64,000 bases of DNA, taken from the NCBI GenBank assembly GCA_039986595.1, contig JBDWQJ010000005.1:1-64000 (forward strand). The letters are read 5' to 3'. This document shows positions 1 through 9,000 of this stretch, one piece after another (position 1 is the stretch's first letter; the number at the start of each line of letters is the position of its first letter). The position numbers were made by a program, and so were the translations under genes. The stretch is from Lentilitoribacter sp039986595 (GTDB lineage Bacteria > Pseudomonadota > Alphaproteobacteria > Rhizobiales > Rhizobiaceae). The notes under the pieces are model-generated. The model saw nothing but the letters and a program-made list of their open reading frames with translations. It did no database searches and was not told where the DNA came from.

Positions 1-141
1 ACCATCAATTTCGTCATAGGCTTTAAAATCACCGAAAAACTTCGTGATCGCCGCTGTCAAACTTGTTTTACCGTGGTCAACGTGACCAATCGTTCCGATG
101 TTTACGTGAGGCTTATTGCGCTCAAACTTTTCCTTTGCCAT
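1..141 (-). CDS. tuf: Elongation factor Tu, N-terminal fragment (cut by window edge)
   Basis: First 47 residues of EF-Tu, the GTPase that delivers aminoacyl-tRNA to the ribosome. The fragment starts MAKEKFERNKPHVNIG and contains the P-loop GHVDHGKT at residues 19-26. The rest lies to the left of the window, so integrity cannot be judged. It is the last gene of the rpsL-rpsG-fusA-tuf order, 83 nt after fusA, and is probably transcribed with it. Many proteobacteria carry a second tuf copy elsewhere; nothing here says whether this one does. Confidence 0.95.
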   Translation of the reverse strand, partial: MAKEKFERNKPHVNIGTIGHVDHGKTSLTAAITKFFGDFKAYDEIDG

Positions 142-224
142 ATTCAGGCTCTCCGTTTTTTCTAGACGTTCTGAAACTTATTTTGCGTTTACAGAACAAA
201 CTTCGTTTTGCTTCAACCTATTGA

Positions 225-2321
225 TTAAGAAGCGTATTTCTCTTGAATTTCCTGTGCAACATTACTTGGAACAGGAGCATAATGATCGAATACCATTGAG
301 TATTGCGCACGGCCCTGAGACATAGAGCGCAAGTTATCAACGTATTTAAACATGTTCGCCAAAGGTACGTTTGCGTTAATCACAACCGCAACACCGCGTG
401 TTTCTTGACCTTGGATTTGACCACGACGTGAGTTCAAATCACCGATCACATCACCAACATAATCTTCAGGTGTCACAACTTCGACCTTCATGATTGGCTC
501 AAGCAATTGAGCACCGGCACGAGGCGCTGCTTCACGGAAACATGCGCGAGATGCAATCTCAAAGGCAAGCACTGAAGAGTCAACATCATGGTAAGCACCA
601 TCTAGCAAAGTGGCTTTAACACCCAACATTGGGAAGCCTGCAAGTGGACCAGAAGAAAGAACGCTCTGGATACCTTTTTGTACACCAGGGATGTATTCCT
701 TAGGAACGTTACCACCAACGATTTTTGACTCAAATTCAAAGTCTTCCGCATCACCATTTGCTTCGAACAAGATTTTAACACGCGCGAACTGACCAGTACC
801 ACCAGACTGTTTCTTGTGTGTGTAATCTGCTTCGTAAGATTTTGTGATTGTTTCGCGGTATGCTACTTGTGGCGCACCAACAGAAGCTTCTACTTTAAAT
901 TCACGTTTCATACGATCAACTAGGATATCAAGGTGCAATTCACCCATACCTGCGATGATTGTCTGACCAGACTCTTCGTCTGATTTAACACGGAAAGAAG
1001 GATCTTCCGCAGCCAAACGGTTAAGAGCGATACCCATTTTCTCTTGGTCGCCCTTAGTTTTAGGCTCAATCGCAATTTGAATAACCGGATCAGGGAATTC
1101 CATACGCTCAAGAATAACAGGCTTAAGTGGATCACAAAGTGTGTCACCAGTTGTTGTTTCTTTCAAACCAGCAAGCGCAACGATGTCACCAGCATATGCT
1201 GTATCGATGTCTTCACGTGAGTTTGAGTGCATTTCCAACATACGGCCAACACGCTCGCGCTTGTCTTTAACAGTGTTAAGAACAGACGAACCTTTTGTGA
1301 TTGAACCAGAATAGATACGAGCAAATGTCAATGAACCCACGAATGGATCGTTCATCACTTTAAATGCAAGCATTGAAAGTGGCTCTTCATCAGATGCAGG
1401 ACGTGTAGTTTCTTCTTCTGTCTTCACGTCGATACCAGCAATCGCAGGGATATCAACTGGTGAAGGTAGGAAGTCGATCACGCAATCAAGCAAAGGCTGA
1501 ACACCTTTGTTTTTAAACGCCGTACCACAGAACATTGGGAAGAAATCAACGTTGATTGTACCCTGACGGATCAATTCACGGATTTTATCGTTATCAGGCA
1601 TATCACCTTCAAGATAAGCTTCCATAGCAGCTTCATCGATTTCAACGATCTGTTCGATCATTGTTTCGCGCCACTCTTCAGCTTTGTCTTTTAGATCATC
1701 CGGGATTTCAACAACATCCCAAGCAGCGCCCAAGCTCTCATCACGCCATACGATAGCGTTCATTTCGATCAGATCAACAACACCAGCAAACTCATCTTCA
1801 GCACCAATTGGAAGCTGAACAGCAACAGGTGTCGCACCAAGGCGAGACTTAACCATATCGTACGAACGATAGAAGTCAGCACCGATCTTATCCATCTTGT
1901 TACAGAAGATCATGCGAGGAACGTTGTATTTGTCAGCCTGACGCCAAACTGTTTCAGTTTGAGGCTCAACACCAGCGTTCGCATCTAGAAGTGCGATTGC
2001 ACCATCAAGAACACGCAAAGAGCGCTCAACTTCAATTGTGAAGTCAACGTGACCAGGGGTGTCAATGATGTTAAAACGGCAAGTTTTGCCAGTTCTACCA
2101 TTTTCCCAGAATGTCGTTGTCGCAGCAGACGTAATAGTAATACCACGCTCTTGCTCTTGCTCCATCCAGTCCATAGTAGCTGCACCATCGTGCACTTCAC
2201 CGATTTTGTGCGATTTACCTGTGTAATACAGGATACGCTCGGTTGTAGTTGTCTTACCAGCATCGATGTGAGCCATGATGCCAAAGTTACGGTAATCGTT
2301 AATTGGGTATCCGCGAGCCAT
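225..2321 (-). CDS. fusA: Elongation factor G
   Basis: Translocation GTPase, 698 residues, normal for bacterial EF-G. The N-terminus MARGYPINDYRNFGIMAHID leads into the P-loop AHIDAGKT, followed by the DTPGH and NKMDK GTP-binding motifs; the C-terminal domain IV-V region is complete and ends QEKYAS. An in-frame GTG 15 nt upstream would add MRGPP. I prefer the ATG at 2321 because the family starts MAR and an AGAGG lies about 8-10 nt before it. It lies 30 nt after rpsG in the str-type operon. Nothing appears abnormal. Confidence 0.97.
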   Translation of the reverse strand: MARGYPINDYRNFGIMAHIDAGKTTTTERILYYTGKSHKIGEVHDGAATMDWMEQEQERGITITSAATTTFWENGRTGKTCRFNIIDTPGHVDFTIEVERSLRVLDGAIALLDANAGVEPQTETVWRQADKYNVPRMIFCNKMDKIGADFYRSYDMVKSRLGATPVAVQLPIGAEDEFAGVVDLIEMNAIVWRDESLGAAWDVVEIPDDLKDKAEEWRETMIEQIVEIDEAAMEAYLEGDMPDNDKIRELIRQGTINVDFFPMFCGTAFKNKGVQPLLDCVIDFLPSPVDIPAIAGIDVKTEEETTRPASDEEPLSMLAFKVMNDPFVGSLTFARIYSGSITKGSSVLNTVKDKRERVGRMLEMHSNSREDIDTAYAGDIVALAGLKETTTGDTLCDPLKPVILERMEFPDPVIQIAIEPKTKGDQEKMGIALNRLAAEDPSFRVKSDEESGQTIIAGMGELHLDILVDRMKREFKVEASVGAPQVAYRETITKSYEADYTHKKQSGGTGQFARVKILFEANGDAEDFEFESKIVGGNVPKEYIPGVQKGIQSVLSSGPLAGFPMLGVKATLLDGAYHDVDSSVLAFEIASRACFREAAPRAGAQLLEPIMKVEVVTPEDYVGDVIGDLNSRRGQIQGQETRGVAVVINANVPLANMFKYVDNLRSMSQGRAQYSMVFDHYAPVPSNVAQEIQEKYAS

Positions 2322-2351
2322 GGGAGGGCCTCTCACTAAAAAAGTTTATTA

Positions 2352-2822
2352 TTACCAACGATAATGAGCGAAAGCACGGTTTGCTTCAGCCATTTTGTGT
2401 GTGTCTTCACGTTTCTTAACAGCAGAACCGCGATTATTAGCAGCATCCATAAGCTCACCAGACAAACGCTCAACCATAGTTGTTTCGTTGCGTTTACGTG
2501 CAGCAGCAATCAACCAGCGAATTGCTAGTGCCTGACGGCGCTCTGGGCGCACATCAACAGGAACCTGGTATGTAGCACCACCAACACGACGTGAACGAAC
2601 TTCAACGTGAGGCGCAACATTTTCAAGAGCTTGGTGGAACATTGCCACTGGCTCTGATTTGCCTTTTTCTTCAACCTGATCAAAAGCACCATAAACAATA
2701 CGTTCAGCGACAGATTTTTTACCATCAAGCATGATCGCATTCATGAATTTTGTAATGACCAAATCACCGAATTTTGGATCTGGATTAATAACGCGCTTTT
2801 CAGCACTGTGACGACGTGACAT
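2352..2822 (-). CDS. rpsG: 30S ribosomal protein S7
   Basis: S7, a 16S rRNA-binding primary assembly protein of the small-subunit head, 156 residues as is usual. It starts MSRRHSAEKRVINPDPKFGD and ends HKMAEANRAFAHYRW, both typical. It lies between rpsL (95 nt upstream) and fusA (30 nt downstream) on the same strand. In enterobacteria S7 represses its own operon; whether that holds here cannot be read from the sequence. Confidence 0.97.
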   Translation of the reverse strand: MSRRHSAEKRVINPDPKFGDLVITKFMNAIMLDGKKSVAERIVYGAFDQVEEKGKSEPVAMFHQALENVAPHVEVRSRRVGGATYQVPVDVRPERRQALAIRWLIAAARKRNETTMVERLSGELMDAANNRGSAVKKREDTHKMAEANRAFAHYRW

Positions 2823-2917
2823 ATATTTAGTCTTTCAATTTCTGGGCCAACAAAAACCATTAGCCAATATTTGATAGGCTCGAAACGTTAAAACGCTCAA
2901 GCCCTCGAAAATTACTA

Positions 2918-3289
2918 TTATTTAGGACGCTTAGCACCGTATTTAGAACGACGTTGCTTACGATTTTTAACACCTTGTGTATCAAGCACACCACGAATGA
3001 CGTGATAACGCACACCAGGTAAATCTTTTACACGGCCGCCGCGGATCATTACCACGGAGTGTTCCTGAAGGTTGTGACCTTCACCAGGAATATAGCCGAT
3101 AACCTCAAAACCATTTGTCAAACGGATTTTCGCAACTTTACGAAGAGCCGAGTTAGGCTTTTTAGGTGTTGTTGTATAAACACGTGTGCAAACACCACGC
3201 TTTTGCGGGTTTTGCTCCATTGCTGGAACCTTGCTACGTTTGACCGGTGCCTTACGTGGCTTGCGGATCAGCTGGTTAACTGTAGGCAT
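2918..3289 (-). CDS. rpsL: 30S ribosomal protein S12
   Basis: S12 of the ribosomal decoding centre, 123 residues, full length. The conserved TTTPKKPNSALRK loop gives lysines at 43 and 44, and the second decoding loop GGRVKDLPGVRYH carries K88. These are the drug-sensitive forms of the positions where streptomycin resistance substitutions are known. It is the first gene of the rpsL-rpsG-fusA-tuf unit, with a predicted promoter about 240 nt upstream. AAAGGAT precedes the ATG at a suitable distance. Confidence 0.97.
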   Translation of the reverse strand: MPTVNQLIRKPRKAPVKRSKVPAMEQNPQKRGVCTRVYTTTPKKPNSALRKVAKIRLTNGFEVIGYIPGEGHNLQEHSVVMIRGGRVKDLPGVRYHVIRGVLDTQGVKNRKQRRSKYGAKRPK

Positions 3290-3524
3290 GCACCTATCCT
3301 TTAAATCTCTATATAACGCAAAATAGCGTTGGTTATACTCGTCAATACCATGCGCAATTAAGGGCCAACTCCCATAAAACGAGGATTAGCCCAATAAAAA
3401 TGCAGAGGATATGTATGTCATATCATGCGTGCAGCAATGGTCTTAACAATGCAATTAAAGCCTAGTTTGAGTCGTACTCCGGGGCGTGTCACCCTGAACA
3501 AGCCAGACTCACTTTGGCTTTGAT
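3290..3524 (-). promoter_or_regulatory. Long 5' leader of the rpsL operon
   Basis: No gene is supported here. If the promoter at 3531-3559 is used, this stretch is transcribed ahead of rpsL. A short stem (AGCCA/TGGCT around 3500-3520) can form near its 5' end. I cannot assign it to a known ribosomal leader family. The remaining 3560-3750 holds only the upstream region of the divergent oxygenase gene. Confidence 0.35.
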
Positions 3525-3530
3525 AGGCCG

Positions 3531-3559
3531 TATCTACTGCTAACCAAAGGTTTCGTCAA
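3531..3559 (-). promoter_or_regulatory. Predicted housekeeping promoter of the rpsL operon
   Basis: On the minus strand TTGACG (3554-3559) is followed after exactly 17 nt by TAGATA (3531-3536), a good match to the alphaproteobacterial sigma-70 pattern. Transcription would begin near 3524, giving rpsL an untranslated leader of roughly 235 nt. A second TTGACG on the same strand at about 3342-3347 has no convincing -10 partner. Confidence 0.6.
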
Positions 3560-3750
3560 CAGTTTTTGACGAAATTATTAGCGATTTTTACGCAGCTAAT
3601 CGTATTGGGTTAATTAGCAATCAATTTTATCAAATCAAATTCTCATTGCATTCGTCGATTCAAATTGGCCTAGCCCAGATGATTTTAAATTGCTGATCCA
3701 CGACGTTTTGTGTCAACATGCTCTAATTATTATATCAAACGGGAGATAAA

Positions 3751-4731
3751 ATGACAAAGTTTGCTGATGCCAAAAGGATTGATCAATCTGCAATTCCAGT
3801 AATCGATATCTCTTCACTCCTATCAGATGACGATGTTCAAGCCGTCGCAAATAAGATCTATAAAGCTGCAACTGACACGGGGTTCTTTTACATCAATGGG
3901 CACGGAATATCTGACGAACTCATTGATCAAGCATTTAAGGTCTCAGAAGACTTCTTTGCCCTTCCTATGGACGCAAAAGAGACAATTTCGGTGAACACCT
4001 CCCAACGCGGATGGATGGCAACTGGAATGTCTAAACTGCAAGGTGCACAAACCCATGATCTAAAGGAAGTATTCTTTTGGGGAACTGAGATTGAGCCTGA
4101 TCATCCAGACTTAATCGCTCAAAAACCATTGATTGCTGAAAATCAGTGGCCCAATGATGCGTTCCCACGTTTGGAGCAAGAGTTAAAGCCATATTACAAT
4201 GCATTATGCGAAGTCGCGCGCAAAGTATTATCCGCTATTGCTGTCAGCCTTGATCAAGATGTACATTTTTTCACTCCTCGCTATCAAACACCCCTCGCCC
4301 GAGGTCAATTGGTCTATTATCCGCAATCATCAATAGAGGATGAAGCAGAGCAACGTTTTGGTGTTGCGCCACATACAGATTTCGGCGTGCTTACATTCTT
4401 ATTGCAGGACGACAATGGCGGCTTACAGGTTAAACATAAATCCGGCGAGTGGATTGAAGCACCACCTATCCCTGGCACGCTCGTATGTAACATCGGTGAT
4501 CTACTTGAGCGCTGGAGCAATGATCGATTTAAGTCCACCATCCACCGTGTGATTAACAGATCAGGCAGTAAACGCTATTCGATACCCATCTTCTTTGACC
4601 CCAACACAGATACTGTTATTGATCCGTGTGACTTAGGTGTGTCTGCGGAAGATCGCAGGTATGAGCCGATTTCTACCGGAGAATATATTGTCGGCCGGAA
4701 CAAGAAGAGCTTCTCACAGTTTAAGGGGTGA
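3751..4731 (+). CDS. 2-oxoglutarate/Fe(II)-dependent oxygenase, isopenicillin-N-synthase-like
   Basis: A 326-residue member of the non-haem iron oxygenase superfamily. The N-terminal DIOX_N region (IPVIDISSLL, residues 15-24; GFFYINGHG, 44-52) is followed by the double-stranded beta-helix core. Metal ligands are visible: H208 and D210 in PHTDFG, and H265 in STIHRV. R275 in RYSIP fits the 2-oxoglutarate contact. Such enzymes hydroxylate or oxidise small molecules; the substrate cannot be told from sequence. GGGAGA lies 5 nt before the ATG. It is a plus-strand gene between the divergent rpsL operon and the next accessory gene, separated from that by 95 nt. Confidence 0.88.
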   Translation: MTKFADAKRIDQSAIPVIDISSLLSDDDVQAVANKIYKAATDTGFFYINGHGISDELIDQAFKVSEDFFALPMDAKETISVNTSQRGWMATGMSKLQGAQTHDLKEVFFWGTEIEPDHPDLIAQKPLIAENQWPNDAFPRLEQELKPYYNALCEVARKVLSAIAVSLDQDVHFFTPRYQTPLARGQLVYYPQSSIEDEAEQRFGVAPHTDFGVLTFLLQDDNGGLQVKHKSGEWIEAPPIPGTLVCNIGDLLERWSNDRFKSTIHRVINRSGSKRYSIPIFFDPNTDTVIDPCDLGVSAEDRRYEPISTGEYIVGRNKKSFSQFKG

Positions 4732-4826
4732 ATAGTCAGAAAATATCATATAAGTTTGCCGATTTGCCATAAGTAACAATCTTCTATAGTTGTACACCAT
4801 TAATTACTTACAACCTGGAGAAGTTT

Positions 4827-5972
4827 TTGAACAATAAAGCAACAGAAAAGCCCAAAGCAAGACGGCGTCGGACCATACGTAATTTTCCTGCATCAACAAT
4901 TGAAGAACCATTGCAGTTTACTCAACAGGTTTTTGAATTCGGTTCTGGTCAACCAGTTCGTCGTCTCTCAATATTCGATCACTTAAATAAATCTCCTGAA
5001 AGTGGACCAAGTCGCCAACTTATCGCCAACTCCAACAAATATGGGTTGATTAAAGGAAACTCTGCAAGCGATATGTTGGAAATAACTCCAGAAGGTTTAG
5101 AAGCTATTTCTGAAGAATCATCGAAAAGATCAAAAACCAGAGCTCGGATTCAGTTAGGTATTCAAAAAATAGAACCTTTCCAAAAACTATATGAAAGATT
5201 TAAAAACAACAAACTACCTGCTAAGGCAGCTTTGATTGATGCTGCAACCGAATTTGATGTAGAACAAGAAATGGCTGAAGAAGCCGTTGACACATTTATT
5301 GTAAACCTGAGGCATCTCGGCTTACTTCAAACTTTATCTGGTGCAGAACGAATTGTGACGGTAGACCATCTTTTGGATCAATTACCGACAAAAAGCGATA
5401 ACGATGCATTGATGCAGCGTGTAGCCGTTCCAACCAATACTGCAATCATAACGTCCGACAATGCAGAATATGAAACAACAGCATTTTATGTCGCACCGAT
5501 TGGTTCGGAAGATTCAATAGAACGAAAACACTCTGATCTATTTTTAAGTTCATTAGTGGAACCTGCTTTGGAACAGTTCCGTTTGAATGTTGTAAGAGCC
5601 GATGCAATAAGCAAACCGGGAACTATCAATAAACAAATCTTAGAATACTTGTTGAGATCTCGTTTGGTTGTAGCAGATTTATCCTATCACAATCCAAATG
5701 TGTTTTACGAACTGGCGATAAGACACATGATCAGGAAACCTGTAGTTCAAATTATGCGATCATCCGACAAGGTTCCTTTTGACGTTGGGCAGGTACGAAC
5801 GATAATGATCGACACTTCAGATATTTATTCTTTGGTTCCAAAAATTGATACCTACCGGTCTGAAATTGCTACTCAGGTGAGAAGCGCTTTAGATGATCCC
5901 GATTCGGTGGATAATCCACTTTCTACTCATTTTCCGAACCTTCAGATAAACGAAACAATTTCGGGTGAATAA
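4827..5972 (+). CDS. Protein with nucleoside deoxyribosyltransferase/TIR-like C-terminal domain and predicted winged-helix N-terminus
   Basis: A 381-residue protein with no firm named function. Residues 1-20 are very basic. Residues about 30-95 and 110-185 look like two helical, winged-helix-like segments (ITPEGLEAI is typical of a wing). Residues 219-355 form an alpha/beta domain of the nucleoside 2-deoxyribosyltransferase type: YVAPIG (221-226), RADAISKPG, VVADLS with D284, then NPNVFYELAIRH with E295 in the position of the catalytic glutamate. Related folds act on nucleosides or NAD, and some are effectors in phage defence; the substrate is not determined. Start is TTG with GGAG about 10 nt upstream; TATAGT at 4785-4790 may be its -10. 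It stands tail-to-tail with rpoC across a shared terminator. Confidence 0.7.
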   Translation: MNNKATEKPKARRRRTIRNFPASTIEEPLQFTQQVFEFGSGQPVRRLSIFDHLNKSPESGPSRQLIANSNKYGLIKGNSASDMLEITPEGLEAISEESSKRSKTRARIQLGIQKIEPFQKLYERFKNNKLPAKAALIDAATEFDVEQEMAEEAVDTFIVNLRHLGLLQTLSGAERIVTVDHLLDQLPTKSDNDALMQRVAVPTNTAIITSDNAEYETTAFYVAPIGSEDSIERKHSDLFLSSLVEPALEQFRLNVVRADAISKPGTINKQILEYLLRSRLVVADLSYHNPNVFYELAIRHMIRKPVVQIMRSSDKVPFDVGQVRTIMIDTSDIYSLVPKIDTYRSEIATQVRSALDDPDSVDNPLSTHFPNLQINETISGE

Positions 5973-6015
5973 AGTGGAATGGTGGGAAGCTAGTTAGGGA
6001 CAGTTAATCTCCTCA

Positions 6016-6048
6016 AACAAAAAACCCCGCCATCTCTGGCGGGGTTTG
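6016..6048 (-). terminator. Intrinsic terminator after rpoC, probably bidirectional
   Basis: A perfect 11-bp inverted repeat AAACCCCGCCA (6022-6032) / TGGCGGGGTTT (6037-6047) with a 4-nt loop. On the minus strand it runs into TTTTTTG, the expected end of the rpoB-rpoC transcript. On the plus strand it is followed by GATTTT, so it may also stop the gene ending at 5972. Confidence 0.9.
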
Positions 6049-6074
6049 ATTTTAAGCTATGAAATTAGCTGGTT

Positions 6075-9000
6075 TTATTCAGCTGGCTCCTCGCCTGAAA
6101 GCTCTTCAAGCATTGGCGCTGCGTCTTCAACCTGCGTGTTTGCTTTCTTATCTTCGATAATAAGCTCATCACGCTGAGATGCGATGCGGCGGATTTGGCC
6201 CATCTGACCACCCGTACCCGCTGGGATCAAACGACCCACAATCACGTTCTCTTTTAGGCCTTGCAACGTATCCGTCTTACCAGCAATTGAAGCTTCAGTT
6301 AGAACCTTCGTTGTTTCCTGGAAGGATGCAGCTGAGATGAAGGAAGGTGTTTGAAGCGAAGCTTTGGTAATACCCAACAGAACCGGGTTACCAGAAGCAG
6401 GCTTACGCCCCTCTTCTGCCAAACGCTTATTGACCATACCAAGCTCAAGCTTATCAACATTATCACCAGGGATATATGTAGACTCGCCACTATCTGTGAT
6501 CTCAACTTTCTGCAACATCTGACGCACGATGACTTCGATGTGCTTATCGTTGATCAACACGCCCTGCAAGCGGTAAACTTCCTGAATCTCATTCACGAGA
6601 TATGATGCCAAGGCTTCAACACCTTTAATGGCCAGAATGTCGTGCGGTGCAGGATTACCATCAAGGATGTATTCACCCTTCTCGATAAAGTCGCCATCTT
6701 GAAGATGGAACGGCTTACCTTTTGGAATAAGATATTCAGCTTGCTCAATACCTTCATCCGCCGGTTCAATGATAATACGACGCTTGTTTTTGTAATCGCG
6801 ACCAAAACGAATAGTTCCGTCGATCTCTGCGATAATCGCATGATCTTTCGGACGACGCGCTTCGAACAACTCGGCCACACGTGGCAGACCACCAGTAATA
6901 TCTTTTGTTTTCGCACTTTCCATTGGGAAACGCGCAATCACATCACCAGCGGTTACCTTTGCACCTGGTTCAACGGAAAGAATAGCATCCACTGAAAGCA
7001 AGAAGCGAGCTTCGCCACCACGATCAAGTTTAGCAACTTTACCGTCTTTGTCTTTAATGACAATTGCAGGTTTTAGATCAACACCGCGAGGTGTTGAACG
7101 CCAGTCAATAACTTGACGTTTTGTAATACCTGTTGCTTCATCGGCACTTTCTAGAACCGATACGCCATCAACCACATCTTCAAAATCAATCACACCTGAA
7201 ACCTCAGTCATGATTGGACGTGTGTATGGATCCCACTCAGCCAAACGTTGGCCACGTGTGACGCTATCACCGTCATCAACAAAGATCTTTGAACCGTATG
7301 ATACGCGTTGTGAAGAACGTTCCGCACCTGCCTCATCCAAAATTTGGATAGACATGTTACGACCCATTGCAACCAAATGACCGTCTTTGTGACGAACCAT
7401 GTTGCGGTTTTTCATCTTGATTGAACCTTCATAAGAAGCTTCGATATAAGATGAATCCACCACTGTCGCAGTACCACCCAAGTGGAATGTACGCATGGTT
7501 AGCTGTGTACCAGGCTCACCAATGGATTGCGCTGCGATAACACCAACAGCTTCACCCATATTTGCCTTTGTACCACGTGCAAGGTCACGACCATAACATG
7601 TGCCGCAAATACCGTTTTGCAATTCACAAGTTAGCGGTGAACGAATTTGAATTGACTGAATACCAGCCGCTTCAATTTTCACCACATCAGCTTCGTCAAC
7701 CATACGTCCTGCAGGAATAAGAACAGAACCATCAGCTGGGTTCATAACATCTACTAGGATTGTACGACCCAATACACGCTGACCGATAGGCGCCACAACC
7801 TGACCCGCATCAACGATCGGTGTCATGGTTAGACCTTTTTCAGTTCCACAATCTTCCTGAGTAATGATGCAATCTTGCGCAACATCAACCAAACGACGTG
7901 TTAGGTAACCCGAGTTAGCCGTTTTCAAAGCAGTATCTGCAAGACCCTTACGGGCACCGTGAGTGGAGTTAAAGTACTCGTTCACGGTCAGACCTTCTTT
8001 AAAGTTTGAAATGATTGGTGTTTCGATGATTTCACCAGAAGGCTTAGCCATCAAACCACGCATACCACCCAATTGACGCATCTGGTTCACAGAACCACGA
8101 GCACCAGAGTGGCTCATCATGTAAATCGAGTTAATCTGCTTTTGACGACCGTTTTCATCAAATTCAACCGCTTTAAGAAGATCCATCATATCTTCAGTAA
8201 GCTTCTCGTTGGATTTGCCCCAAACATCGATGACTTTGTTGTATTTCTCACCTTTGGTAATCAAACCATCGTTGTACTGTTGCTCATAATCTTGAACCAA
8301 AGCTTCAGTATCAGCAATAATAGTCTTTTTAGAATCCGGAATGATCATGTCATCTTTACCGAATGAAATACCAGCCATACAAGCATGCTTAAAGCCAAGC
8401 TGCATGATGCGATCACAGAAGATAACAGCTTCTTTCTGACCACAATGACGATAAACATCATCGATCATTTTCGAGATATTTTTCTTCGTCAAAACTTGGT
8501 TACAAACATCAAAGAGAACTTTGGCATTTTTTGGAAGCAATTCACCAATAATCATTCGGCCAGGCGTTGTTTCGAAGATTTCAGAAGCTGGATTACCTTC
8601 ACTATCTACAGAATTAAAACGACCCTTAACCTTTGAATGAAGTGTCACAACACCTGTATCAAGCGCGTGGTGCAATTCACCCATATCTGAGAAGATCATT
8701 CCTTCGCCAGGCTCATTACTATTCATCATCGATAAGTAGTAGATACCAAGAACCATATCCTGCGATGGCACGATGATCGGCTGACCATTGGCTGGGTGCA
8801 AAATGTTGTTAGTCGACATCATCAACACACGTGCTTCAAGCTGCGCTTCAAGCGACAATGGAACGTGAACCGCCATTTGGTCACCATCAAAGTCAGCGTT
8901 AAACGCTGTACACACTAGTGGGTGAAGCTGGATAGCTTTACCTTCAACCAGTGTTGGCTCAAATGCTTGAATACCCAAACGGTGAAGTGTCGGCGCGCGG

